DNA from: Dasypus novemcinctus
Lineage: Eukaryota; Chordata; Mammalia; Cingulata; Dasypodidae
Reading direction: 5' to 3'
NCBI RefSeq assembly: GCF_030445035.2
Contig: NC_080677.1
Coordinates: forward strand, 115,437,263 to 115,501,262
DNA length: 64,000 nt
The notes under the pieces were generated by a model. It made no database searches. It had not been told where the DNA came from and worked only from the letters and a program-made list of their open reading frames with translations. This document shows, piece by piece, positions 20,361 through 34,175 of this stretch (position 1 is the first letter of the stretch; every line of letters starts with the position of its first letter). A program made the position numbers and the translations under genes.

Positions 20361-23059
20361 TCAGAGTGTTATTCTCATTATTAGTTAATCAACATTCAGC
20401 TTGGGACTTTTCAAATTCTGTTTTCTGGAAAGAAATTCTGTGACCTTGGACAGGTCTGTTCAGCATTCTGGACTTCAGAATGTTCATGGGTATGACGCAC
20501 GAATTTGGTTTGATAAGCCTTAGGGCTCTTTTGGCTCTAGCAACCAGCAAATGTTGGGAACTACAGAGATTCTTTGATCCTGCTCTTCTGCATAGATGGG
20601 GGAGAGGCACCATTACTGATCACCCCAAACTTCCAAAGCTCAGCCGGGATAGAACTGCCTCCACAGTGAGGTGGTGAGAAAGTCATCCTTCCCCACCATG
20701 TTCCTAGGAGATGGTTGCTTCTCTTTCTGGATGACAGGGAGGCACAGGAGAGGAAAAAGACTGTTGGAGGAGTCGGTCGAGGGATTCTGTGTAGGAAGTT
20801 TCCAAAGATGAAGCTGGGGGAAATTCCAGCGATGGCAGCTGCATTGGGCAGTAGATGTGGAGATCATGGGGTATTTTTGCTTCCAACAGCTCTGCTACCC
20901 TCTACTGGCAAAGCCTCTGTGTTCATTTACTCACATGTGAGCAGCTCTCAGAATGGTTCTTTCAAGGTCTATTTGCCTTGTGGATTGTCTCTTAACTTCT
21001 AATGTCACTTAAGGTTTAGAGGAAGGGGAGATAGAAAAAAAAAAAAAAGGAAAAAATAGAAACGAGTAAAGAATAAGGGAGGAAGCAAAGGTCAAAGCAA
21101 GGAAAACTGGGTTCGGTTTTGATTCTTCTACAATTTGAAAAGGAAACTTTCTCCAGAGTCTTATGAATTTTTCTGAGCTCTATCAAATGTAGGCTATAAA
21201 AATATACTTTTTTTCTTTTGACCTTAATGTTTCCATTCTTGTTTCCCAAGTAGTCCAAGAACTGTTTTAAAAAATTCCATTAGAGTGCTGAAGTATACAG
21301 GTGTGTGTCTTATTATTCTTTGAACTGAACATATATATGTAAACATCATCTATACTTCTTTATGCATGATATATTCCACAATAAAAATGTCAAACTAAAG
21401 AGAGAGCACAGGTAAAAATCCAGATCTAACGATAATGCAATTCATTCTCATTTGGCTCAGTTATACCCTTTTTTGTTAAGTGTCAGATAGGGTAGGAAAA
21501 GACAGGAGGCAACAAAGAATTCAAGGACTTCAAGTTCTAGGAATCATTTCAATCATTCTGTAGAAGCACACTTTAAGATTTTGCTTATATAAAGACAGTG
21601 TTTGCAGCATATGAAGCTAATGAATTTCCATCAGGCCCTGGTGAGAAATGCATCAAAGAGTGAAGTGATTCCAGTAGTAAGATGAGTGTAAAATTTTGCT
21701 GATGATGGGCTTTATATTTATGGGTCAAATCTACATTAGTAGACACACATGGCTCCTTGCTCCAAATAGCTTTATTGTTCTCTTCTAGGATGCACACTCT
21801 TTTGTACATCCTTCATCAGTAGGAATGAATAGACAATTTCTTGAGTAACTTGCTGTATGGATCTATCTTAACAAAAATGGATTAAAGGGCACATTTTAAA
21901 CCCATACTTTTAAAGCCCAGCTGATAATAGTCTAATAGAGATACCAAATTGGAAGCAGAGTAAATGACACACAGAGGACTGAGATGCTGAGGAAATCACC
22001 AGTAAAACTAGCTTCTGCTTTAATCCAGGAGTTAAACTTAATAGAAATGGAAAAGATTCCCATGTGGTACAAGCTTGTTCTTGGTGACACTTCCTCCAGC
22101 AACGATGAATCTCTCCATGTTCTTATTTTTCTCTGCCTGGATGCAGCCCTTTCTAGGTTTATCACTCTCCTTCTTTCCCACCATCCTCTCTCTGTTTCTG
22201 TCTCTCTCTTTTGTTAGTTACAAGTGTATAGCTCGTCCAGAACTAGCAGTCCTGACTTGATATATTTAGCAGCCAGAGTCAAGTTTGTTAGCAAGCAAAA
22301 ACTTATCAGTTCATTAGCTTTAGCGTTCACATTTCAAGTCTAACCAAAATTTTGGGAACTTGGGCATAGGCTGAGAAAAGTAAGTGACTGATTGACTATT
22401 TTAATTACTTTTTTTCTAATAGAAAACGCAATTATGTTATGTAAACATGACCATAAATAAGTAAAACTCAAAAGAAAGGTGGGAAAGTTGGAAATCAGGA
22501 GGGCAAAAAGCTGCTGTTGGAATAGTATGGTGCTTGTGAAGATTATGGCTGCTTAAACACATGAAATTCATTCCTGAACGACTCCTCAATTTCTAAGAGG
22601 CAATAAGAAGGAAGAGAAAAACTGATGTCTTTGCCTTATAAAGATTTAACTCTCAATAAAGAAATGAAAAATAGACTTTGTTCCAAAGATTTGTTTTGTG
22701 GTTAATTGAAGCCTTATCATTTTGTCCTCATTTTAGAAAATGGGATTATTCACAACACAAATGCCATTCCAATAAATATTGAGCTCATGTTATAAAAAAT
22801 GGAAGTGACTGACTCTTAAACTGTTATTTAACTGAACCTCAGTTATCAAGAATTTGAAAATCATTCAGTTTGTAAAATCTATTTAATTTTTGTGTTTCAT
22901 GTTTATGCAACTTTTTTCGTAGTGACAAAGTTGCTCAGATACAAGAAACATAATTCAGTTAATTGAAGCAACTGCAACATTCTGAGATATCAGCAATGTC
23001 AATGTAGTAGGTTAAACTTTAAAATTTCCATCTAGATGTTGGCATGTTGCTAACCTTAA
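20361..23059. other. No recognised gene; minor repeat traces
   Basis: A short A-run lies at about 21037-21050. A likely LINE 3' terminus ('ctttatgcatgatatattccacaataaaaatg') lies at about 21340-21390. The remaining sequence is single-copy-looking. Frames at 20389-21002 and 21932-22260 have no family resemblance. Confidence 0.45.
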
Positions 23060-23285
23060 TGCCAGATTTATGGGTTTGAAATCTAACTCCACTTGCTAAA
23101 TTTCTGTGACAAGAGTTTTCACCTATTTGTGACTTATTTTGCTTATCTGTAAATAGTAATTATTTTACAGAGTAGTTGTGAGAATTAAGTTAGTTAGTCC
23201 ATATAAAGCACCTAGAAGATTTCCTGGCACAGAGTAAGCCTCAGCCAGTGTTGTGTTATCACTGGCATCAACACTGTCATCCTCA
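23060..23285 (+). repeat. MIR SINE
   Basis: It has the MIR order on the + strand: 'gggtttgaaatctaactccacttgc', 'cttatctgtaaatagtaat', 'agtagttgtgagaattaagttagttag' and 'agcacctagaagatttcctggcacagagtaag'. Confidence 0.75.
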
Positions 23286-25679
23286 TCTCATTCCCGTAAT
23301 TATATGCTGGCAGGTCTCAGTATCCATCATCCATTGATAAAGAGTGAGTTTGCATTATTTATATTTTGGAAAAGTTTAATCTAAAATTGTCTGTGATGAG
23401 ACAACCATACCCTGTGGGTACAGTTGTACAAATGTTGAACTCATGCGCTCGTCATTTAATGTGTTCTCTTTACAACCTTTTAAATCACAGATGACTCAAG
23501 TGACTGAAAGAACATTAATCCTTCCTGTTTCCTTAAAGTAAGTGGTAGTTGTCTCTTAAAAAGAGAAATTTGCGAATGGGTTTATTTTAGATACATTCTG
23601 TACAGTTCTCTTTTTCTGGCTTTATAGGATATAACAATAAACTCCCTAGTGGGTGGGAGGGGAGGAAGCTTCACTCTGCTTCTTATCCAGTATCTCTCAG
23701 TGGCTAGACTCCAGGGCCAGGAATGTTTAAATTCATTCCAGAGGAAATGGCTCTGGGTTTGGCTTCAGAAAAGGCAAAAAGAATTGTTTAATAGTGATTA
23801 TAGACCATTCATGGCTTCAAGTATATACATAGTGAGCAGAGACCATTTTTTATCTACTGTAACCATTTTTTATCTACTGAAAACTAGAAAGGGTATTTGT
23901 TGAGTTGTCAGGATTAAATTTTATATAGCCAGTAGGAGGTGAGAAAATTTGTAGAGAGGATCTTTTTTTTGGCCCTTTTGTGCCCTGTGCCCTTGTTTCT
24001 TATTTCCACTTGTTAATGTAGCACTTCTACTCTAAAGATGTCCTCCCTTCCCACTACCCCACTGGTAATCCCTCCCCCCTGGTTTACCTCTTATTAACAA
24101 GCTACTCAGCAGTGTCTATGATGTCCTTCCTGTCCTAATTTAGTTTCATGGGTAGAAGTCCTCTCTGTCTTTAAAACTGCCTGTATGGACTAGTTAGTGT
24201 GTGCAGGGTCCCCATTCAGCTACTGTTACTGCCTTGAGGCAGAATCCACTAGAGGTGCACAGGAGAATCTCATGTGCCAAGGTGTAGGACCGCTTTCTGG
24301 GGCATCAGTAAACCAGAGCCATGCTGGGATCTGGGAAAAAAAATCCCCCTTTTCTGCTAAATTTTTCACAGGAGTCCTGAAGCAGAGTTATTTTTAATTG
24401 GTGTCTTATAGAATTATAGTGAAAATTACTTTTATTTGCTTTTAACCTATAGCCCTACCTGTTCCATAGGATGCAGGGCATAAGTCTATGTGAAATGAAC
24501 TGGAAGGTACATCTGAGCTATAGACCCCATGCTGTGCTCAGAATGGCATCTCCATTCCAAAGCCTGAGGCCTGCTATAGCCTAGTCTCTGTATCTGACAT
24601 CGTGGAATAAGTTTTTTTCTCGGGTTTCTGATAGGCACATTCATCAAAGTGCCAGGTATGTCCAGTGAAAGGTATCATTTACCCTCAGGCCAGACGTAGA
24701 CTTGGAGGACTTTGTGCAACTACACAGAACTTCTTCAGCTTCTTACTCATCAGAAGGGTGATGAGTAAGGTGGGCAAAGATAGTGTGAAAAAATACCATG
24801 AAATCATGTCATTATATCATGAAAGACTGGTAGTCAAGGAAATTTCAGTTACAATGTTAATGAAATACCAGTGATGGACTCTAGTCTGAATTCAGATTGA
24901 GTTTGGCATTTGCAAGGCCTCAAAATATGCAGGTGAAAGTTTAGTAAGTTGCCAGTCATCCACCAATTTACATTCAGTATTGATAGTCCACATATCAGAT
25001 AATTTCAGTTTTGGCTTTCTGTTCAAATGTTTTGACATTGTATAGGTAAATACACTGTATAGGTAAATAATAAAGTGCATAATGTGGTATATGAATAAAC
25101 CACATCTCCCAAAATGTGGCTTTTCCTGTAACGAAATAGGGCTAAGCAACTCTGTGTGTGTGGTGGTGGTGGTGGCACGGGGAGAGGGGCTGATCTCTAG
25201 GAAGAAAGTGGGAATGAGTATTCCCTTTCTCGCAGAATAGAATTCTGGTTAAGAATCAAATCCTTGATTTAGGCCAGAATAGTTCAACTAAAATAGAGAT
25301 GACCTTGCCTAGTGTTAAGTTTTTATTCAATGTAAGTCCTCTAGTGGAGGATGTGGGTGGGTGGAAATGAACTTCTGAGGCCGAGGAATCACCTCTGGAC
25401 CCAAAGTGCAGTAATATTGATTTTAAGCTGTTTTCTTTTTCTGCATTGTCATTCCTTTAGAATATTCTCAGATTTAAGTAAAGCTGATTAGTTTAACTCT
25501 CAAAAGCCTGTTTTGTATGCTAAGAGCAAGACCAATGAAGGCATTGAAATTGTATGATAAACTTCCAGCTGCCCCACAGCCCAAAATGGAGAAGTAACAA
25601 TTTGATATTGCCTATGCCTCAAACTATACAAATTGGGGGAAATTAGGCCATTTTTATTCTAGTACTGGCCTATATATAG
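23286..25679. other. No recognised gene or major repeat
   Basis: Single-copy-looking sequence. There is a 21-base direct repeat ('accattttttatctactg') at about 23842-23882 and a short GTG/GGT run near 25160-25180. Confidence 0.45.
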
Positions 25680-26202
25680 CCTTGCTGGTAGGAAATCTTA
25701 AGCCCATGAGAGATAAATCATCTGTTAGTTGGAAGTTTGTAGAAATCTGCTGTAGTTATGGATTATGTATAAAGTGCTGTTCTCTGATTTGACATTGTTA
25801 AATGATAAGCACGCAGCTAGCCCTTTAGGGTATGAGGCAATAAGAAACCACCTGATCTGCCTTTTTTGCTTTATGAAAACAAAAAGGGGGATATGTTGTG
25901 GGAAACTGGCTTACCTATTTGTTGCTTCCTGTTATTGTAGATGATGTTGCAAATTGCTTCCTGTTACTGTAAATTACCTTATTGTAGATATTGCAAGTTG
26001 ACTCCTGTAGCAAACAGGTGCTTGTTAGCTTTCAAATAAATACGATGTGGAAACTAGGGTCAAGGCTCTTAGTTTCAAGAGCTGTGAAGTCCTCTGGTCC
26101 CATCTTTATTTCCTCTCTTGTGTCTTTCTTTCTGTCCTTTTATTTCTTCAGTTCTACAACACCTTCCCTTCATGCAGACCTATTGCTGAGCTGGTCTCAG
26201 CA
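25680..26202 (+). mobile_element. 3' end of a small-LTR class II provirus
   Basis: The LTR (25894-26202, 309 bases) begins TGTTGTGGGAAACTGG, contains 'caaataaatacgatgtgg' with a polyadenylation signal and ends CTCAGCA. It is the same family as 15462-15745. Directly before it lies the purine run 'aaaacaaaaagggggata', a polypurine tract, so a piece of retroviral internal sequence is retained. How far it reaches upstream is uncertain. The 5' part and 5' LTR are missing. Confidence 0.65.
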
Positions 26203-27582
26203 ACCCATCATGGTGGAATGGAGGGAGGGCATGGTAAAAATGATCTCATTATTGTTTTAGGATGGGAGCTTATACAAGTAATCCCAGAAATCACTTGTTA
26301 CTATGGCTTCAAGCACAGTACACACATCCAGAAGTCCATCTGATAGCAGAAATTCAGGAGTGTCTCTCTAACCAGTTGATCTTGTGTCCTTTTCCCTCTG
26401 CTGGCACTAAGACCTGAACTCACCTAACAGACACCCATCTCTAAGCAAATCAGCATATTTCTTGAGGTGCTGCAATTCAGGACAGCCCTTTGACCCATTG
26501 CTACACTTACAGCCTACTTTCGCAACATCCTGCTGAAGCCTGAGTGATGGCCATTCATTTCTAGTTTCATGGAAATTTGGAAAGGAGAGATGTCTCCAAG
26601 TCCTAAGGGTAAGTGAGAGGAGGAGCAGAGATCCTCAAGCTAGAACATTAAAAAATAAAGCCAATATTTTCTATGTTCTTATAGCAACAGAGTTAACACA
26701 AGCTGAGCCATGTATCAAGCCCTACCCAAGAGCTAAGAGCATTTGATCAATATTTATAATTTCAGCTTATTGTCTGTAAGAAGGTCTACAAATGTTAAAG
26801 GGGATATTCCTAGTGATAATAAGATCACGTATATCATACTTTGTTCCATACTCCTGCAGAATAGCATTGCACTAGATTTCCTTACCTTGTTATTGGCCTC
26901 TGTGTCGTTCCTAATTGCTTTGGCATCATCTATAACTTGATTAAAATTATGTAATGCCATTTTATAAATAAATAGGTAGATAAATAAATAAGTGAAAATT
27001 TTAAAAAAAAGTCTGTTTTGTGTGCAAGCTGCCTTGGGGAATGCAGTCAGCCAGCTGTGTCCATCCCTCCTAGAAGGCTACATATGGAGAAGACAAGGCA
27101 TGGGGAAGCAGGAGAGATGCAACCAAGGGTGATCAGAGAGCAGCCGTTTGGGTTTAGAGGAGACAAGAAACCATTAAAGTGTATAATCACTTGCAAAGAA
27201 TTCCCAGAAATACTGGGGATTTTCAGCTTATCAGATGGGACTTCGGCCTATTTTATTTGAATTTTAAAGAAAAGGGCATATTTAAAAGGCTGGGAAATTT
27301 GAAAGCACTCAGATTATATACTAAATGGATAGAAGTGGACATACTATGGTCAAAGGCAGACTTTACTCTTCGCCTGAGGCGTTCTCAGTCTTCCCAGCAT
27401 ATTAGCACTGTTCTGGGTACATAACAGATAATCAATGAAGTTTGGCTGAATAAATTGCTAAATAAATGAGTGACCAGTAACTAATGATACGCGATTCCCA
27501 GTTTGAAGATAGTGACTGAGAGAGGTTTAGTTAGAGTTGAAATAACTGAGTAATAATAATAACAATTAAAAAGAAAAAGGTC
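26203..27582. other. No recognised gene or major repeat
   Basis: Single-copy-looking sequence with a short A/T-rich run at 26965-27010. A weak L2/MIR-like end ('gcactgttctgggtacataacagataatcaatg') lies near 27405-27440. Confidence 0.45.
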
Positions 27583-27960
27583 TGTCTTACTATGCCAGGG
27601 CAGCTATAACAAAATACCAGATTGGCTAGCCTAACCAATAGGAATTTATTGTCTCACAATGTGGAAGCTAGAAGTCCAAAATCAAGGTATCAGGAGGCTA
27701 TTAATTCTTGTAAGTCTGGAGTGTTCTGGTGGTTGCCTGCCATCAGTCAATTTCTGTCTCTGTCCTCTGGTGATCCATCTCTCTGCCCCTCCTGCTCCTT
27801 CTACTCTTTCTGCTCAGTTGTATGGATCTCTGCTAGGTTCTTTCTCCCTGTAAGGACTAGGCTCTTTGAAGATCCTGCTTACAAATGAGTCTTATACCTA
27901 CAGGGCTGGGGAACTATGACTTGAACATATCTTGTGGGGAATAGGATTCTATCCCCAACA
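27583..27960 (-). repeat. MaLR-type LTR (MST/MLT1-like)
   Basis: The + strand shows 'gccagggcagctataacaaaataccag', 'caataggaatttattgtctcacaatgtggaagctagaagtcc' and 'ctatccccaaca', the reverse complement of a MaLR LTR. On the - strand it starts TGTTGGGG and ends AAGACA, 378 bases, with an AATAAA near its 3' end. The 88-codon frame here is not a gene. Confidence 0.65.
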
Positions 27961-28394
27961 GTATAGGTTAGACAACTGTGCCATTAAACTTGTTGTTTGG
28001 AGGGGAATATCCATTTTTTTCTGGATAATGCCAATTAATTCTCTGATTTCAAGATTATGAAAATATATCAAGCTGATAGATTATAAAAATGACCAACTAA
28101 TAGCTTGAAAATTGTTCTTTATACAGAGTAAACAAGATTTTTTAAAAAGTAAATTTTATTTAAACTTCAAAAGATAAAATAAGAGACAAAAAGCAGTTTC
28201 AAAAATTATGGAAACATTACCTTAAAAAAATTCTGTTCAGTTACATTTATCTCATTTAATCCTATTGTTTCTCCAGTGTTCAGAAAGATACATGCAGGAA
28301 CACAGATTGGTAAACGCCATGTCCATGGCCTCCTTGTTATGGAAGAAAATGAAGGAAAAAACAACTAATCATAATCATATCTCATAAAACTAAA
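27961..28394. other. No recognised gene or repeat
   Basis: AT-rich sequence without features between a MaLR LTR and an L1. Confidence 0.45.
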
Positions 28395-29580
28395 CCCTGT
28401 ATTCTTTTTCTGATCTTTAACATTGATATAGTACCTTCTTTGCCTTTGTTACAAAAATTTTACAATATTACTGTTAATAGTCTGTAAATTACGTTAGTAT
28501 TTTTCCCACCTATCACCATATTCCTAACACCTTGTAAGAGAGGAACATTCTTGTATTTGTATTATTAACTACAGTCCTCATCTACCACTGAAATCATTAT
28601 CCTAAACAGTGATGATACACTTTTCTCTATAGCAGAACTTACTGCAGAGTTCCTGCCAAACTTTGTGTATTTTGCCCTTGCCACCTTAACAATTCTATGC
28701 ATATATGCCATCAAATGATAAACTTTCTTAAATTTAAAGTTTTATATTTATCATAGTAATCTAATTAAGAACTTAATGTCTTTCAAATTGTGCTATTTTT
28801 ACTAATATTGCTATTTTTATTTTGTGTTCTGTTTATAAACTTGCATAGGTTTTGTGCAATTTTTTTAAGTTCTGATATACTTAGTATACAATTTTGCCGA
28901 GTGTCAGTTTTTTAAGGAATATGTATCATGCGGTAGAAACACTATGCAATATTATAAAAATAGTCCTTTTTACATTCTGAAAGCTTTACTATTTTCCATT
29001 CACATTTAGGTCTAGTGTTCACCTGTAATTGATTTTGTATGTTATGAGGTGAAAGCTAAGTTTCATGTTTTGCAAATAGTTGTGTATAGCCTCATCTACA
29101 AAAAGACTCTCCTTTCATTTTGTCATAAATCAAGTGTCTATAAATGCATAGAACTGCTCTGGAACTTTCTATGTTGTTTCATTTGTCTGTCTATTCTTCA
29201 AATATCATATTGTTTTAATTGATGTAATATTAAAAATGCCTTGATGTATGATAGAGCATGTACTCTCATCTTATTCTTGTCCAAGAACTTTTTAGCTGTT
29301 TTTGGCCTTTTGTATTCACGATTGGTATTTTAACATCAATTTTAGAATTAAATTACGAAGTTTCTACCACCTTACCCCCCAGCCCCTGCACACAACCTGA
29401 AAGGATTTTCAGTGGTGTTACATTAACATTGTAGATTAATATGGGGAAAAATTATATATCTTTATAATATAGAATATTCTAGTACATGATCATGGTAAAT
29501 TCTTCATTTATTTAGGTTTTCTTAATTTTCTTTCAAAAATATCTGGAAGACTTATGTAAGCTTGGGGTTATTTTTTGCTA
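28395..29580 (-). repeat. LINE-1 3' half, inverted counterpart of 1915-3138
   Basis: The reverse complement follows 1915-3138 over its whole length. Shared phrases include 'tttggcaggaactct', 'atgcatttatagacacttga', 'catgctctatcatacatcaaggc' and 'gtcttccagat'. It has no open frame and is a 5'-truncated, decayed copy. Confidence 0.75.
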
Positions 29581-29599
29581 AAATATTTGAAAAATATAG

Positions 29600-29890
29600 T
29601 GGTAAAGTAATGTATATTTAATAATATAACCACAATCTTCATTTACCACCGAAATCACTATGTAATACGGTAACTAAATTATCCTCCGCCTTTCGATTAA
29701 CATTAACCTCCCTAGACTATCCTTTTCAGCCACGATCACATTTATAAATCAGCAGTGTTTGTTATACTCATTATAATGTGCTACCATCAACTCTATCCAT
29801 TACCACATATTTGTAATTAATCTTATTGGACATTCTATGTACATTCAGTATCAGCTCCCCCTTGTCAACCCAACAAGATTTAAAAGGCTT
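29600..29890 (-). repeat. LINE-1 3' UTR fragment
   Basis: The + strand phrases 'taccaccgaaatcactatg', 'cacgatcacatttataaatc' and 'ataatgtgctaccatcaactctatcc' resemble the antisense 3' UTR of the L1 type also seen at 31.1-31.2 kb. Confidence 0.5.
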
Positions 29891-30439
29891 TTTATTAACT
29901 TTTCATTTTTTAATTAGTTGAGAACCTGTCTGCTTCAGTATGTATGACTGAATAAATAAAATTTACTTATTTTACAAGAACATGGTTCTTTCATCCACAT
30001 TATCTATTGAGTTGTCATGGTTTTTTAAAAAGTATGTATGTATGTATGTTTATTATGGGAATAAAAGAGAGGGACCTGAATGGATAAATATAGTGTACAC
30101 AAAAATTATGAAGACAGAATTATGTGGGTGAAGTAGAGCTGCTCTATTCACAGGAAAACCTTGTTAGAATTAAAATTCATGAACTTTGGTTTTTATAAGG
30201 AAAATAATCAAATAGTGAGTCCTGAAGGATGTAGGACAGGCAGTGCCAGCTTTAGAGCCCCAAATGTTTGGTAGGAATGCCCTATTGACTGGATTGGGTT
30301 GATCTACGGGGCTTTGGGCAATGTTCTGATGGATTTTGATTATTCTCTTTACAGTATAAGCCTAGGGAAAAAGAAAAGAAAGAATCGGTTCTTTGATCGT
30401 ACATCTATCAGCACTCTAAATATCCTTCTCTCCAGAACC
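29891..30439. other. No recognised gene; short GTAT microsatellite
   Basis: A (GTAT)4-like run lies at about 30033-30050. The rest is unremarkable. Confidence 0.45.
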
Positions 30440-30640
30440 AAGGCTTAAATTTTTTATTTAATTCACTATTTATTGACAATTTTCTATATATGAGGCATTA
30501 TACTGGGAATGTGCCAAGGATACATGGAGAATAAATGTGAAGTAAAAAATCAACAAATATGTAGTTGTGAACTGTGTTACATTCTATGAAGGCAAATACA
30601 TGATGCTATAAGAATGCATTGTGGGTAGAAATTGGGAAGT
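30440..30640 (-). repeat. L2 3'-end fragment
   Basis: The phrases 'ttcactatttattgacaattttctatatatgaggcattatactggg' and 'acattctatgaaggcaaatac' are the degraded reverse complement of an L2 3' end. Confidence 0.5.
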
Positions 30641-30714
30641 TGAAGCTGGGATGTGATGCAGGGTGGTAGTCAGAAAAATCTTTTTTTAAGACTTGACAGG
30701 TGCCCTGAGATCTT

Positions 30715-32260
30715 TTTTTTGTTGTGGTTAGAGAAGTTGTTGGTTTACAGAACTATCATATATAAAATACAGAATTCCCATACACTGCCCCACCAACTCC
30801 TTGTACTGGTGTGGAATATTTATTACAATTGATGACAGCACATTTTTGTAATTGTACTATTTCTTTTAACAGTGGTTATCTTAGTTGAAATTGATAAAAG
30901 ATTATTAAAACAGTATTATTAACTATCTTCCATAGTTTCATTAGGTATGTTTTTCTATATACCATCCTATTATTAACAACTTGTATTATTATCAAACATT
31001 TGTTATAATCCATGAAAGAACATTCTTATACTTGTACTCTTAATTATAGTTCATCACCTATAATAGAGTTCACTGTGTTATACAGATCTGTTTTATCTTT
31101 TAATTTTTACTCTAGTAACATACACAACCTAAAGAGTCCCCTTTTAACCACATTCACCCATATAATTCGGTCCTGCAATTACATTCAGAATATTGTGCTA
31201 CCATCATCACCATTTCCAAACCTTTACAATCAACATAAATAGAAATTCTGTACAAATTAAGCATTGACTTCCTATTCTCTAAATCCAATCTATCCCTTGG
31301 TAAACTGTAATCTAGATTCTAACTCTATGAATTTGCTATTATAATAAATTCCTATCAGTGAGATCATACAATATTTGATTTTTGTGTCTGGTTTATTTCA
31401 CTCAACATGATGTCTTCAAGGTTCATCCATGTTGCTGCATGCCTCAGGACTTCACTCATTTTTACAGCTGAATAATATTCTATTGTATGTATATACCAAC
31501 TTTTATTTATCTATTATACTTGGGTTGCTTCCATCTTTTGACAATGGTGAATAATGCTGCTATGAACATCAGTGTGCTAATATCTGTTCAAGTCCCTTCT
31601 TTCAATTCTTCTGGGTGTAATCCTAGTAGTGGGATTGCTGGAACATGTGGTAATTCTATATTCGGCTTTCTGAAGTATTTCCAGACTCTCTTCCACAGTG
31701 GCTGCACCATTTTACATTGCTACCAGCAAGGAATGATAGTTCCTATTTTTCCACATCCTCAACCAACACTTTAGTTTTCTGTTTTATTTAATAGTAGCTA
31801 TCCCAGTGGTTTGAAGTGATATCTCATGGTGGTTTTGATTTGAATTTCCCTAATAGTCAATGATGTTGAGCATCATTTCATGTGCTTTTTAGCTATTTGC
31901 TAATTCTCTTGGGGGAAATATCTATTCAAGTCTCTTGTCCATGTTTTAATTGGGTTGTTTGTCTTTTTATTTTTGAGTTTGTAGGATTTCTTTATATGGC
32001 ATATTCTGGATATTTAACACCCTTATCAGATAAGTGGTTTCCAAATATTTTCTTCCATTGAATAGGTTGTCCTTTCAGTGTCATGACAAAGTCCTTTGAG
32101 GCACAAATATTGATCATTTTGAGGAGGTCCAACTTACCCACTTTTTCATTGCTTGTGCTTTGGGTGTAAAGTTTAATAAGCTACTGCCTAACACAAGATC
32201 CTGAAGATACTTCCCTATATTTTCTTCTAAGAGCTTTATAGCCCTGGTTCTTATATTTCG
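30715..32260 (-). repeat. LINE-1, ORF2 C-terminal region and 3' UTR
   Basis: The + strand is the antisense of L1. It has 'cactcaacatgatgtcttcaaggttcatccatgttgctgc', 'ttttacagctgaataatattctattgtatg', 'gtagtgggattgctggaacatgtgg' and 'cttatcagataagtggtttccaaatattttcttcc'. The 3' terminus is near 30715 and the copy is 5'-truncated near 32260. Stops and frameshifts make it inactive. It is better preserved than the L1 at 28.4 kb. Confidence 0.85.
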
Positions 32261-33446
32261 GCCTGCCTTGATGTCTTAAGAATGACTGGATTTATATTAA
32301 AGAATTTACTTCCTTCCTTCTCAGCAATCTAAGTAGCTTAACTACATACTACCCCCTTTATGGGTGGAAAACTGAAGTATCCATAAGAAAACTGTTTCAG
32401 TTAAGGTCAAACAAGAAGTTAATGGTTTATCTGATTTGAAAATCCCAGTCAGTTGATTCTGTCTCCTTAGTCTCACTAGGGAAAACAGATTGCCTCAATC
32501 AATATCAATAACCTGGTTACATTAAAACTTCAAGAGCACAAATTTCCAGGGATGTTGTATGTTCAAGACTATATCCAAATGTTTTTCAGCAGAGACAGAA
32601 ATCAATTTTAATGTTCATGGTAATAATATTTGAATTTATAAAGATCACTATGGATTTTTTTAAAGATTGCTTCTTGCTAGAGTTTATAGTAAGGATGGAA
32701 CAGGTTATTTTCACATTTCATTTTAGTAGCTTCTACTGATTTTAAACTCCATACTGATTTTCCCCCCAAAGTCTCCCTGTGATTTACTAAAGCCAGACTG
32801 ACAGCAGCAGCCATGACTCTGAAATCTTTATTATTTCTTTCCAGTGTTTTCATTATCGTCATGCATGTTACTCTCATTTAGCATGGAGATATTTTAATGA
32901 GTTTCTGAATGATTGTTTTCCACTTTTCCTAATACCCCTGCTCAGGTCACTAAATTAGAGGAAAGTATTTTAGCAAATGGGAACGGAAACAAAAAGTATC
33001 ATTAGCCAGAGGACTGCTGAAGTCACAGCTATTAGGAATGTGAAATGTCTCTTGACTAGAAGTGTGGAAAAGACATTACCAGATGGAAGGGTTAATTACT
33101 GGAAGCCGGCTTCAAAAGGAGACAGAGCAAATTATAAAATCCACTTGTCAGTGGTGGTAAAAGGACACATTTCTTTTCCTATCGCGTTCTGCAATGGCTA
33201 AATGCTCTCTCCTGGAATGTGTTAGAGGGGAGAAACAGTTGAGCAGATCCTGAGTTTTTCACCTTCCTGTGTGATATCATCATCAATATTCTAGGACTCT
33301 ATTAGGAATGAAATGTCAGGGTTTTAATTTTTACACAAGGGGAACTAACATGATGCAAATATTTATAAACTTGGTATGTTTTAGAATATTTCCCCAAATT
33401 TCTATTTTCCTGTGCCTACTCATCTGGTATCTGGATTTCTTCCTAC
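32261..33446. other. No recognised gene or repeat
   Basis: Single-copy-looking sequence. The frames at 32677-32877 and 32977-33201 have no domain and no clear exon borders. Confidence 0.45.
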
Positions 33447-33981
33447 TGTAGCAGTTTGACATAGTTATGAATTCCAAAAATAGATATTGGATTATGTTTG
33501 TAAAGTGGTCTTAACCTGGTCATGATTAAGTTATGATTAGGGGTTTGATTGGGCTACATTATTAGGCTGTTAATTTCCCACCCCTTGGTCAGGTGGGAAC
33601 TCACAGATAAAAGGCATGGCAAAGGACAGAGTTGAGGGGTTTTGATGTTGGAGTTTGATGCTGAAGCCTTAAGCTGGAGCCCCAGGAAGTAAGCTCACAG
33701 AAGAAAGGGAAGCCAGACCCAGGAAAAGAGGAACCCTGAGCCCAGGAAGAAGCAAACCCAGGAAGAAGGGAAGCTTGAACCGAGAGAGAAGCAAGGCCCT
33801 GGAAGGGAGGAACCCAGGAAACCTGAACCTGCTTCAATATGTGAAAATAGACTTTGATGAGGGAAGTAATGCATGCTTTATGGCCTGCTATCTGTAAGCT
33901 CCTACCCCAAATAAATACGCTTTATAAAAACCAACCAATTTCTGGTATTTCGCATCAGCACCCCTTTGGCTGACTAATACA
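33447..33981 (+). repeat. Xenarthran MaLR-type solo LTR
   Basis: It starts TGTAGCAGTTTGACATAG and ends GCTGACTAATACA, 535 bases, with 'cagataaaaggcatggcaaaggacagagtt' as a TATA-like promoter region and 'ccaaataaatacg' as polyadenylation signal. It is the same family as 42971-43438, 44927-45424 and 49601-50568. The 5-base flanks (cctac, ccacc) do not match exactly. Confidence 0.75.
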
Positions 33982-34175
33982 CCACCCAAGGAACTAATCT
34001 TTTTTGAGCGCAAAACAGCATCAATCTGAGAAGTGTACATTGCCACACACACAAAAATAACAAATTCTAGTTTAAGGGAATTTAAAAAAATTCATTTCCT
34101 TGACAGGAAGTTTGTTCAGAGCAGCAAGATTGTTCTTGCTAGACAAATCACAAGTGGCCTTCAAGAAATAGCTTT

